This document shows, piece by piece, positions 53,059-60,618 of a stretch of DNA of 64,000 bases. Source of the stretch: HGM04593 sp045588485 (GTDB lineage: Bacteria > Bacteroidota > Bacteroidia > Bacteroidales > Bacteroidaceae); NCBI GenBank assembly GCA_045588485.1, contig JAZNEI010000091.1:1-64000 (forward strand), in the 5' to 3' direction. Under the pieces are notes generated by a model, which had not been told where the DNA came from, did not search any database, and was given only the letters and a program-made list of their open reading frames with translations. Each line of letters starts with the position of its first letter. The stretch's first letter is position 1. The position numbers and the translations under genes were made by a program.

Positions 53059-53616
53059 TTATCGGGCAATGCTGTAGACGTATTGTTCGTCGGGCGATAG
53101 GGTGGTCACTATAGTAACAGTATTTCCCACGAGTACATCTTTCATGTTATTTGTTATTCCCCTTCCTGTTAACTTTAACAGTGCCTCTTTCATTGTCCAC
53201 AAACGGGTAAACTCAATGGCCTGATTTTGTGCTGAATTAATCTGTTGAAGTTCGTCGCTGTTCATTGTATATTGTGCCAAGCGGGGTGTGTATCTGTCGA
53301 CCGACTCTATGTCGACCCCCACAGGCGTGTCGGCTACTACGCATATTGCAGCGCATTTGCAATGGGAGATGTTGAAGTGTATGCTTCCGTGTCCCAATAT
53401 ACGGGGTTTGCCATATTCGCCATACTCCATAATAGGTGGGGCGGTTATGCCATACTCTCTACGCAGGCACTCGCGCAGAAGAAGATATCCAGCAGCCGAC
53501 GCGCATCGGTCTTCGTTTTTTTTGTATTGAGATATTTTCTCGCGTCTTTGTTCACTGAGTTCGGGCATTGCTTCTTCGAGGTCAAACTCCTGTAGACGGT
53601 CGTTTATCAGCAACAT
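53059..53616 (-). CDS. 4'-phosphopantetheinyl transferase superfamily protein (185 aa)
   Basis: Transfers the phosphopantetheine arm from CoA to carrier proteins. The Sfp/AcpS-type signature is present: PVGVDIESVDRYT (Mg-binding Asp) and TRLWTMKEALLKLTGRG (KEA motif). 185 residues is short for the Sfp class but fits the Bacteroidetes single-domain form. It converges on the MBL gene with no gap between the two stop codons, and no terminator is visible between them. Confidence 0.88.
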   Translation of the reverse strand: MLLINDRLQEFDLEEAMPELSEQRREKISQYKKNEDRCASAAGYLLLRECLRREYGITAPPIMEYGEYGKPRILGHGSIHFNISHCKCAAICVVADTPVGVDIESVDRYTPRLAQYTMNSDELQQINSAQNQAIEFTRLWTMKEALLKLTGRGITNNMKDVLVGNTVTIVTTLSPDEQYVYSIAR

Positions 53617-53653
53617 TTTTTATCTGTTTTATCACTTTGCAAAGTTATTCTTA

Positions 53654-54340
53654 TTAAATATTCGACCAAATAAATTTTATCAAAAAGAACAGTATGGGTA
53701 CAAATAACGAAGGTAGAAGATTAAGCGTCTTGCAATCCTTAATCTGAAGTATTCCTAATCCCGATGCTGCAATCAGAATGCCTCCCACAATAGATATTTC
53801 GGTGACAAGGTTATTGGGAATTACATCGCCGACCAATATTGTAAGCATATATATGCTTCCTTGCCACAAGAACAGTACCGGTGCTGCAAGAATCATCCCT
53901 ATACCGTATGTTGTGGCAAGTACGGCCGATGTTACAAGGTCGAGCGTGGCATTGGTGAACAGATAGGTGTTGTCGTCATACAAGGCGCTCATTACAGGAC
54001 CTACAATAGAGAGTGCCCCTATGCAGTAGAGCAATATGCCGGTAGATAATCCTTGTGCAAGATTCGACGATGAGAATCGGTTTACCAGTCGGTTGAATCG
54101 CCCGTCGATATCTATTACAGTACCAATAAGCCCTCCAACGGCAAGGCTCACAATAAACAGTACCGGATACTCGCTCTTTGGAAGATGGTTGCTCACAGCA
54201 TTGAAACCCAATGCCAGAGCCGCAAGTCCCATTGCAGTGAATAGTACTTTTTGGTATTTCTCCTTAATCCCTTTTTTTAGGTAATGACCTGCTATGCTGC
54301 CTGCTATTATGGTTGCTGTATTTACTATTGTACCTATCAT
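53654..54340 (-). CDS. DUF554 family membrane protein (228 aa)
   Basis: Six to seven membrane helices, beginning MIGTIVNTATIIAGSIAGHY and including YQKVLFTAMGLAALALGFNA, VLFIVSLAVGGLIGTVIDID and LGLLQIKDC-like endings. The YqgA/DUF554 family is thought to be a small transporter, but no substrate is established. The frame opens 6 bp earlier at a TTG (54346); ATG 54340 is the conserved start. It is 68 bp downstream of the TPL-like gene on the same strand. Confidence 0.85.
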   Translation of the reverse strand: MIGTIVNTATIIAGSIAGHYLKKGIKEKYQKVLFTAMGLAALALGFNAVSNHLPKSEYPVLFIVSLAVGGLIGTVIDIDGRFNRLVNRFSSSNLAQGLSTGILLYCIGALSIVGPVMSALYDDNTYLFTNATLDLVTSAVLATTYGIGMILAAPVLFLWQGSIYMLTILVGDVIPNNLVTEISIVGGILIAASGLGILQIKDCKTLNLLPSLFVPILFFLIKFIWSNI

Positions 54341-54363
54341 TGTCAATCTTTCTTATAATAATA

Positions 54364-54400
54364 TATTAGGATGCGCATTTATGGTGGGCGCATCCTAATA
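54364..54400 (-). terminator. Terminator hairpin after TPL-like gene
   Basis: TATTAGGATGCGC (54364-54376) and GCGCATCCTAATA (54388-54400) form a perfect 13-bp stem with an 11-nt loop, directly after the stop at 54409. The T-run on the minus strand is weak. Confidence 0.6.
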
Positions 54401-54408
54401 TCTGTTTG

Positions 54409-55860
54409 TTACAGGCTGTCTCCAAAGTCTTCGCGGAACTTTGCTGCCAGCTTCTCTTGCCAGTCGCCGATGGGAACCAAACGGCCAAAGAAGAAGCGGA
54501 GTACATTTGGCTCCTCGACCCACTTAAGACCACCTATAAGATGTCGGTTGTCATACAGCCATTTTACGCGGTCGGCACAATATTTTATCTGCGAGAGGGT
54601 AAAGACACGACGTGGGCAGGCAAGGCGTACAAGCTCCATCTCGGCAAACTGTTCGCTGCCATCGGGGTTACGCTGCTCCGAGAGTGTTCCACGCTCCATT
54701 CCTCGAACACCACCGGCAATATAAAGTGCCACTGCGAGCGAACCTGCGGGATATTGGCTCTGTGGCATATCTTTAAGAAACTCCATAGCATTTATGTGGG
54801 CACCTAATCCGCCGGCAGGAAGTATCATGGGGATACCATATTCGTGCAGTTCCTTTACAAGGTGCTCGATGAAGATTGGCCCCTGGCTTATAATATCCTC
54901 GTCCAATGTCTCCATTAGTCCGACTGCCATAGCCTCCATTGAACGTACCTCCATACCTCCGTATGTAAGGAAGCCTTCATAAAGTGGGATGTACTCTTTC
55001 ATCTTAATGATAAGATTCTCGTGGTTCGAAACGATGGCACCACCACGGGCGAATCCTAATTTTCGACTCGAGAAATAAATGAGGTCCATTGCATCGCATA
55101 TTGTGCGAAGAATCTCCTTGATACTCTTGCTCTTGCATACCTCTTCTCGTGTCTTTATGAAATAGAGGTTGTCTTGAAGAAGTGATGCGTCAAGAACGCT
55201 CATTACACCATATTTCTTACAGATGGCAGCTACCTGAAGCATATTTTCCATTGATAGAGGCTGACCGCCAATGAGGTTTGTTCCGGCCTCGATTCGTACA
55301 AAAGGAACATGTTCGGAACCAACTTCCTTTATTGTTTTCTCAAGCAGCTCAAGGTCGAAATTACCCTTAAAAGGTTCGTTGCTCTGTGGCTCTAAACCTT
55401 TCTTGTCAAGTACCTCTACAACCGAGCCGCCTCGACGTGTGATATGTGACTTTGTGGTTGTAAAATGGTAGTTCATAGGGACAACGTCACCGGGCTTTAC
55501 AAATGCTTCGGCAAGGATATTCTCACAAGCGCGACCCTGATGTGCCGGAAGGAAGAATTCTGTGCCGAACACCTCTTTCATTACTTTTACAAGGCGATTG
55601 CAGGTCTCGGAGCCTGCATACGAGTCATCGGCCTGGAACATTGCTGCCACCTGATTGTCCGACATTGCATTTACACCCGAGTCGGTGAGCATATCCATAT
55701 ATACGTCTTTATTCTGAAGCAAGAATGTATTGTTGCCGGCTTCATTTATTTTTCTTACTCGCTCTTCGACTGTGGGCAGGTAGAGTTTCTGTACTACGCG
55801 CACTTTGTGCATTTCCAAGGGAACTTGTTCCTCTTGCTTGTAAAATTTAATCTGTGACAT
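54409..55860 (-). CDS. PLP beta-eliminating lyase, tyrosine phenol-lyase-like (483 aa)
   Basis: Fold-type I PLP enzyme of the tryptophanase/tyrosine phenol-lyase group. YFSSRKLGFARGG carries the Schiff-base lysine (Lys267), LDASLLQDN the PLP-binding Asp224, and FLTYGGMEVRSMEAMAVGLM and VRLACPRRVFTL the later core. Two substrate-selecting positions are of the TPL type: FTTT at 133-136, where tryptophanases have an Asp, and GMERG with Arg390, where tryptophanases have Ile. This predicts cleavage of tyrosine to phenol, pyruvate and ammonia. The SSRK context of the lysine is unlike the SGKKD of Citrobacter TPL, so specificity stays uncertain. Start 55860 gives MSQIKFYKQEEQ; the frame runs further upstream without support. 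Confidence 0.85.
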   Translation of the reverse strand: MSQIKFYKQEEQVPLEMHKVRVVQKLYLPTVEERVRKINEAGNNTFLLQNKDVYMDMLTDSGVNAMSDNQVAAMFQADDSYAGSETCNRLVKVMKEVFGTEFFLPAHQGRACENILAEAFVKPGDVVPMNYHFTTTKSHITRRGGSVVEVLDKKGLEPQSNEPFKGNFDLELLEKTIKEVGSEHVPFVRIEAGTNLIGGQPLSMENMLQVAAICKKYGVMSVLDASLLQDNLYFIKTREEVCKSKSIKEILRTICDAMDLIYFSSRKLGFARGGAIVSNHENLIIKMKEYIPLYEGFLTYGGMEVRSMEAMAVGLMETLDEDIISQGPIFIEHLVKELHEYGIPMILPAGGLGAHINAMEFLKDMPQSQYPAGSLAVALYIAGGVRGMERGTLSEQRNPDGSEQFAEMELVRLACPRRVFTLSQIKYCADRVKWLYDNRHLIGGLKWVEEPNVLRFFFGRLVPIGDWQEKLAAKFREDFGDSL

Positions 55861-55911
55861 TTTGTTATTGTTTAATATTTCAAATTGTTCGCTGTTTCTT
55901 TGTATGGACTG

Positions 55912-55919
55912 CAAAAATG
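55912..55919 (-). promoter_or_regulatory. Possible promoter of TPL-like gene
   Basis: Minus strand CATTTTTG (one mismatch to TAnnTTTG) with TTG about 20 bp upstream, in the 240-bp gap before the prophage. Weak call. Confidence 0.35.
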
Positions 55920-56085
55920 AAATAAAAATTTGAATAAAACAATAAAAATGTATACTTTTATCTTTGTTCTTTTTGATTTTGTATATTTTGATGCATCTCT
56001 TTGCGTAAATGGCATTGTTATTATATGATAATTATCAATGATTGGCTATTTATAAAATTTAAGGATATATGTCTCTAAAATACAA

Positions 56086-56119
56086 ATCAGTGAGGCAATC
56101 AGATGCTTGCCTCACTGAT
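56086..56119 (-). terminator. Terminator overlapping the end of the terminase gene
   Basis: ATCAGTGAGGCAA (56086-56098) pairs perfectly with TTGCCTCACTGAT (56107-56119), loop of 8 nt, then TTTGTATTTT on the minus strand. The stem includes the last codons of the terminase gene. Confidence 0.6.
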
Positions 56120-58078
56120 GATTCTGTTTTTACGTCGTGGTTGTCGGTCACTTTCAATAAGATAGGGTAACGGGTGGTTATAGCAGGCCCACACGAGTAT
56201 GGCAGTTGCCATAACACGGTCGTCGTGATTGCCTTCTACTGCTCCCATCTCCCTGCCATTCTCTTTGAACTCGTAAAGGTCAAACTCGAATGTGGTGGGC
56301 AGGCAACGCTCTATGTATAGGTTGTCGCGCAATGCTTTGACGAGGAAATTTATTACCATCGGTTTGGTCGAGGAGTTGGTGTGGAATCCCCAACGGCGTG
56401 GACGGCCTTGACGTATCTCTTGCTGCGAGGTGCGGCTGTAGAGATTGTTGTAGTGTCCTGCAATCTCGTTTAGAATATACTCGAAATTGTCTCCTTCTGT
56501 ATTTTCTGTTTCAAGGGTGTTGGCCTCTATTATTAATAGTGCGTTGTTATAGGCACGAGCAATCTCAACGGCTTTCCATGCGAGTTTGTCGTGCTCGATG
56601 TGTCCATGCCAGCATGCGGCAATCTCGGGTACTCCACCGTTTGGCATCGCACTGCGGTCGGCTACCACTATGCAAGAGTAGTCGGCTTTGTCGCTTACTC
56701 CACCAACATCTACGGTGACGATGTAACGGTCGCGCATGGGTGGGTCGGTTTCGGGCATAAGCCACACCCATAGGTTACTGCTGCTCTTTTCTGCTCCCGG
56801 TGCAGTCTCGATGAAACGTCCTGCGTCGATATCGCCTACGAAGGGTGGGTCGACACAACTGCTGCGTATATTCTTCACATACTCTATGCGGAATACCCGA
56901 TGACCGGTGCTCTGAAAGGCTTCATTGGCGCTCGAGGGAAACTCGGAGAAGAGTCGCCACTCATCGGGTATTTCGCGCCGTTTATCGCGGTACCAATTTA
57001 TAGCTTCTAAAGTTGCGCCAAGATTGAACAGCTCATTTTCATAGCTGTTCATACTATCGACAAAGGCAGGATAGTCCTCATTGGGAATACTCTTGCTGTA
57101 GAGGTCGATGCTGTACCAGGGGATAAAGACGGGGGTAAAATTATTACGTCCTTCTACTGCGTCTATCCAGCTGCGGTGAAAGAAATTGCCTACTCCTTTT
57201 GCGGTGGACTCCAGCACCTTCACAGTGTAGGGGCCGCTGGCGATTGAACCGAAGATAGATTGTACAAGGTCCTCGGGTTTGCGACCTGCTGTTGCCTTCC
57301 ACAATCCAACTTCGGTAAGATGTGCCATGCTTATATCTTCGCTTCGCAAAGAGTCGGGTTTTTGCGACGAGCCAAGCGAATAGCGGCTGTTACCGAGGCT
57401 TATGACACGGGTGTTACGCGCTCCCTGAAAAGGTGTTGTAGTAATTCTTCTCCCGCTTGCAGCCCATCGTGGATATCTGTTTATTACCTTTGACAACATT
57501 CCTGCAACGATAGAGGATTGTTTCTCTATGTCACCACAGATGACACTGTTCCAATTGTGACGGTGAACCAACTGTATCCACAGCATATATAACTGTGTAA
57601 GGGTGCTACCTCCCCATTGTCGTGCTTTGCACAATATGATGTCTATTGGCTTCTGGGCAATGCGCAGGCTCTCCATTGCTCTAAGGTACTCCCGTTGCGG
57701 ACGGTTGAGTGTAAAGGGTATATCGCGCCCTTTTCCTTTGTCTGATATTATGGCGGTACTGCGTGCCCAATATTCAAAATCGTGTGCAAGGCGTTTGCGA
57801 CAAAATTCTATCCATAGGGTTAGAATGTCGCGCTCTTCGGCTGTTCCTCCCTTTTTGCGCAGATAACCCTTTGCTCCATTGGCAATGAGGCTTGCGACTT
57901 CATTGTCGTTAATCATTGTCAGGGGAAGATATATTTGCTTAAGCGGAAAGTCCTCTATCTCGACCAATTGCCGTTGGATACTTGTGCTGCCATTGCCGCT
58001 TATAGGGTTGTATGGAGCTTTAATGGCTGCAATGCGCTGTATATTTTCCTCGATTATATTTTTCTTATTCTTTATCAT
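56099..58078 (-). CDS. Phage terminase large subunit (TerL, 659 aa)
   Basis: Motor that packages phage DNA. The ATPase part holds a deviant Walker A, CKARQWGGST at 150-159, with its lysine at the front as in lambda gpA, and an acidic Walker B-like MAHLTEVGLWK. The nuclease part begins RYIVTVDVGGVSDKADYSCI (first catalytic Asp), then ALLIIEAN and GNHDDRVMATAI with the later acidic residues. Length fits a TerL. Its start overlaps the 158-aa gene (ATGA), and it lies at the prophage end next to the host tpl-like gene. The virion genes on the plus strand diverge from it. Confidence 0.9.
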   Translation of the reverse strand: MIKNKKNIIEENIQRIAAIKAPYNPISGNGSTSIQRQLVEIEDFPLKQIYLPLTMINDNEVASLIANGAKGYLRKKGGTAEERDILTLWIEFCRKRLAHDFEYWARSTAIISDKGKGRDIPFTLNRPQREYLRAMESLRIAQKPIDIILCKARQWGGSTLTQLYMLWIQLVHRHNWNSVICGDIEKQSSIVAGMLSKVINRYPRWAASGRRITTTPFQGARNTRVISLGNSRYSLGSSQKPDSLRSEDISMAHLTEVGLWKATAGRKPEDLVQSIFGSIASGPYTVKVLESTAKGVGNFFHRSWIDAVEGRNNFTPVFIPWYSIDLYSKSIPNEDYPAFVDSMNSYENELFNLGATLEAINWYRDKRREIPDEWRLFSEFPSSANEAFQSTGHRVFRIEYVKNIRSSCVDPPFVGDIDAGRFIETAPGAEKSSSNLWVWLMPETDPPMRDRYIVTVDVGGVSDKADYSCIVVADRSAMPNGGVPEIAACWHGHIEHDKLAWKAVEIARAYNNALLIIEANTLETENTEGDNFEYILNEIAGHYNNLYSRTSQQEIRQGRPRRWGFHTNSSTKPMVINFLVKALRDNLYIERCLPTTFEFDLYEFKENGREMGAVEGNHDDRVMATAILVWACYNHPLPYLIESDRQPRRKNRIISEASI

Positions 58079-58551
58079 ATTCCGGCAAGATCGGTGGGTC
58101 GCCGTCGTACTTTTTTGAGATTACAGAACTTGGCGAATTGTTGTTGTACATTGTTGTATAGGGTTGCGCGTAACGATATGTAACTGTTTGCCATTTGAGG
58201 AGAGCGAAGCAATAACCATTGTAGGGCTATTTCGTTTACAAGGTAGTCGGCAATGGCATTGCGCAGTTGAGGCAGCAACCCCTGTCGAGAGTTGTTCTCG
58301 GTAGTAAATGTTATGCTTATGTATTCGGGGGTGATATTGTAAGATACTGCTACGAAGCGCAGCGCAACAGACGAGACAAGCTGGTTGCAAGCGCTATCGA
58401 GGAACATTCCGAATAACTCTCTCTCGTCGTCGCTGCTCTCTATGGTGTCGGCATTTATGTCTTCTCTTTTTGCCGATTCACCCATATAATAGTTTCTCAG
58501 ATGTATCTGTTGATAAAGTATATTTTTATCTATGATTATACTGTTTTCCAT
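58075..58551 (-). CDS. Phage hypothetical protein (158 aa), paralogue of next gene
   Basis: No known domain recognised. A QIHLRNYYMGESAKRED segment near the N terminus and an alpha-helical core (LRNAIADYLVNEIALQWLLL) correspond to ETHTYYTGEARKG and DIEAAIENYAVARVLQQWM in the 58564-59076 protein, so the two are diverged paralogues. It ends in a basic tail (NLKKVRRRPTDLAGI). Position directly before TerL suggests a role in packaging or head assembly, but that is only context. Confidence 0.65.
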   Translation of the reverse strand: MENSIIIDKNILYQQIHLRNYYMGESAKREDINADTIESSDDERELFGMFLDSACNQLVSSVALRFVAVSYNITPEYISITFTTENNSRQGLLPQLRNAIADYLVNEIALQWLLLRSPQMANSYISLRATLYNNVQQQFAKFCNLKKVRRRPTDLAGI

Positions 58552-58563
58552 AATACCATTAGA

Positions 58564-59076
58564 TTATATGTCTATTATTTTCCCTGACCTGTGAGGATGG
58601 AGAGTGGGGCGTTTGCGTTGTAGGGTAAGTTCGCGCAGTGTCGCTGTGTGCTGTTGCACCTCGTTGGCTGCAAGAACTGTTTCGTCGGGCTTATGCTGTG
58701 CCATCCACTGTTGTAATACTCTTGCTACTGCATAGTTCTCTATTGCCGCCTCGATGTCGCTGCTAATTTCAGTCGGGAAATTTGCCGGTACCTCGAGTGT
58801 GAAGAATGTTATCTTCTCTTTGCTGTCGTCGATGGCTTTGCGCTGCTCAATATGGCAGATGGCAATATATCTGGACAGTAGACGGGAAATTTCGCCACAG
58901 GCAATCATTAGGTGGTCGCTGAGTTGTGTGCTGTCGTCATCCGAGGCTTGCATCATTGCTGCTGCCGCAGGTGTCATCATAGCTCCTTTGCGTGCTTCGC
59001 CTGTGTAGTATGTATGTGTTTCTATACGTTGCCTAACTCTTTTGTCGTACAGCTTGAAACTAATGATTCTTTTCAT
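58564..59076 (-). CDS. Phage hypothetical protein (170 aa), paralogue of previous gene
   Basis: The start at 59076 (MKRIISFKLYDKRVRQRIET) avoids overlapping the upstream gene; the frame is open 111 bp further. The layout matches the 158-aa protein: basic N terminus, YYTGEARKGAMM, acidic linker (MMQASDDDSTQLSD), helical core ending VLQQWMAQHKP and a basic C-terminal tail (QRKRPTLHPHRSGK). Unknown function. The two basic tails and the acidic linker would suit DNA or capsid contact, which is inference. Confidence 0.65.
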   Translation of the reverse strand: MKRIISFKLYDKRVRQRIETHTYYTGEARKGAMMTPAAAAMMQASDDDSTQLSDHLMIACGEISRLLSRYIAICHIEQRKAIDDSKEKITFFTLEVPANFPTEISSDIEAAIENYAVARVLQQWMAQHKPDETVLAANEVQQHTATLRELTLQRKRPTLHPHRSGKIIDI

Positions 59077-59092
59077 AGTTTTTACCGGTTGG

Positions 59093-59509
59093 TTATACAA
59101 TCTGTAGGGCGCGTTGTCCCAATGTGCGATAGACGATACCTCTGAAAGAGCCGGCATCGAGATAAAATGAGGGAGCAGGCTCCTCAATGATACTCTCCAA
59201 AATAGTGTAGTTGCCTACTTTGCCTTTGTTTTGTTTCATATAACGGCGGTATAGCTCCTTGTACATCTCAATTTTGTTCTTGTTCTTTATTGGCAGACGG
59301 CGTTTTTTGACCATTGCCGATATGAGTCTTCGGGCAATCTCGAAAGTGACGAAAAAGCGGGGTGCTGCACATTTCGATGCATCACAGAAAATCTCTTCTT
59401 GTGTCACTTTATTGTTTTTAGCCTTCAACCTCTTTACAGTCTCGAAGAATGTCTCTACCACTGCATCTTTGCGCATTTCGCGTACCGATTTTGAATTTGA
59501 ATTTACCAT
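59093..59509 (-). CDS. Phage hypothetical protein (138 aa), basic, possibly DNA-binding
   Basis: Opens with a good ribosome site (GGAGAA) before MVNSNSKSVREMRKDAVVET. The sequence is basic and helical (FFETVKRLKAKNNKVTQEEI, IARRLISAMVKKRRLPIKNK), followed by a C-terminal YRTLGQRALQIV. VTQEEIFCDAS then RFFVTFEIARRLI has a helix-turn-helix feel. Position first in the minus-strand set before TerL would fit a small terminase or regulatory protein, but I cannot identify it. Confidence 0.6.
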   Translation of the reverse strand: MVNSNSKSVREMRKDAVVETFFETVKRLKAKNNKVTQEEIFCDASKCAAPRFFVTFEIARRLISAMVKKRRLPIKNKNKIEMYKELYRRYMKQNKGKVGNYTILESIIEEPAPSFYLDAGSFRGIVYRTLGQRALQIV

Positions 59510-59744
59510 TTCTCCAGTGAATTATTTGTGTAATTAATGTGCTTACAAAAATATAGTCAAAAGTGGCTAAAGAGGTTGCGAAAATGTATAAAATTATATA
59601 TTGATTGTGGAAAAATAGCGGAACCATTATTGTAGTGGTCCATCGGTTATATAAATAATGTGACGCGCGTGTGAAACTGTTGTTTGTTTTGCTGTTTACT
59701 ATAGAATGTGATAAAATGACAACCTTGTTGGTCGATTCCTGTAT

Positions 59745-59752
59745 TTCCTTTG
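59745..59752 (+). promoter_or_regulatory. Possible promoter of the virion operon
   Basis: TTCCTTTG (one mismatch to TAnnTTTG) with CTTG at 59724-59727. If used, the first start codon would lie after it, favouring the 59792 start. Confidence 0.35.
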
Positions 59753-59791
59753 CCGATGAAACATTTAAACAAATTTATTATGTATCAAGAA

Positions 59792-60562
59792 ATGGAAAAC
59801 AACACACAGATGAAGCCTAATGCTCCAGATGGGCAGTTGCAACAGCCTGGAATGTCACATAACGGGATGACAGGTGGGCAGTTCGCAGAGTTGAATGAGG
59901 TACTGCAATCACTTTTTGGAGTCGGATTCAGTATCGAGAATCCCGAGTCGCAGAAACTGTTAATTAAACACCTGCGCGATAATCGCGAGCAGAATGAACT
60001 TCTTGCCGATGCTTTGGGACGTGACCCACGTATGGCACAGATGCTTGCCGACGTTGTTGAGGGTAAACGTAATGCTCATTCGGCTATGGCGCGTTATTAT
60101 GGTCGTAAGTTTATGGATTATGACGAGGGTACACCTGAGTTTGAAGAGATGCTTATGGCCGATGAAGAGCGACTCGAAGAGGTGTCGCGTTTGGCGCAGG
60201 ACCGCAAGAATTACGAGGATAATCTCGAAGCTAGCCAGCCGGTAATTCAAGAGTTCTGTCAGCAGAGAGGGTACGACCCGTCCGATTTTCTCGGCGCAGT
60301 CTGGGATCGTCTTGTGCTGCCTATTCTCTCGGGTACTTATACCTCTGAGGTGTGCGGCGCACTCGACAATGCCATAAACTATGAACGTGATGTCGAGGAT
60401 GCCTTTGTTGCCGGTGATGTAAAGGGACGTAACACAAGCATACAACGGATGAAGGAGAATTTTGGTGACGGTATGCCTTCGGGAATGACGAGTGCCGCAC
60501 CTCCCGTCTCGAATAATCCTCGTCGCACAAACACACTTATCGATGCGGCTCTGGAGGCTTAG
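59792..60562 (+). CDS. Phage scaffold-like protein (256 aa)
   Basis: Acidic, soluble, mainly helical protein directly before the major capsid protein gene, the usual place of a scaffold. It has a flexible start (MENNTQMKPNAPDGQLQQPG), helical middle (KLLIKHLRDNREQNELLADA, ADEERLEEVSRLAQDRKNYE) and a disordered C terminus (GMPSGMTSAAPPVSNNPRRT). The open frame starts at 59750 with other ATGs at 59756 and 59780; 59792 was preferred because of the promoter-like box upstream, but the start is uncertain. Scaffold is inferred from context and composition. Confidence 0.55.
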   Translation: MENNTQMKPNAPDGQLQQPGMSHNGMTGGQFAELNEVLQSLFGVGFSIENPESQKLLIKHLRDNREQNELLADALGRDPRMAQMLADVVEGKRNAHSAMARYYGRKFMDYDEGTPEFEEMLMADEERLEEVSRLAQDRKNYEDNLEASQPVIQEFCQQRGYDPSDFLGAVWDRLVLPILSGTYTSEVCGALDNAINYERDVEDAFVAGDVKGRNTSIQRMKENFGDGMPSGMTSAAPPVSNNPRRTNTLIDAALEA

Positions 60563-60618
60563 AAACTAATAACCAATTTTCAATAACCATTTATTCATAA
60601 CTATTTTAATTTATTACT

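Noticed and set aside
55959..55966. TATCTTTG on the plus strand before the prophage
   Set aside because: No plus-strand gene follows for several kb and no -33 element is at the right distance; probably chance in AT-rich DNA.
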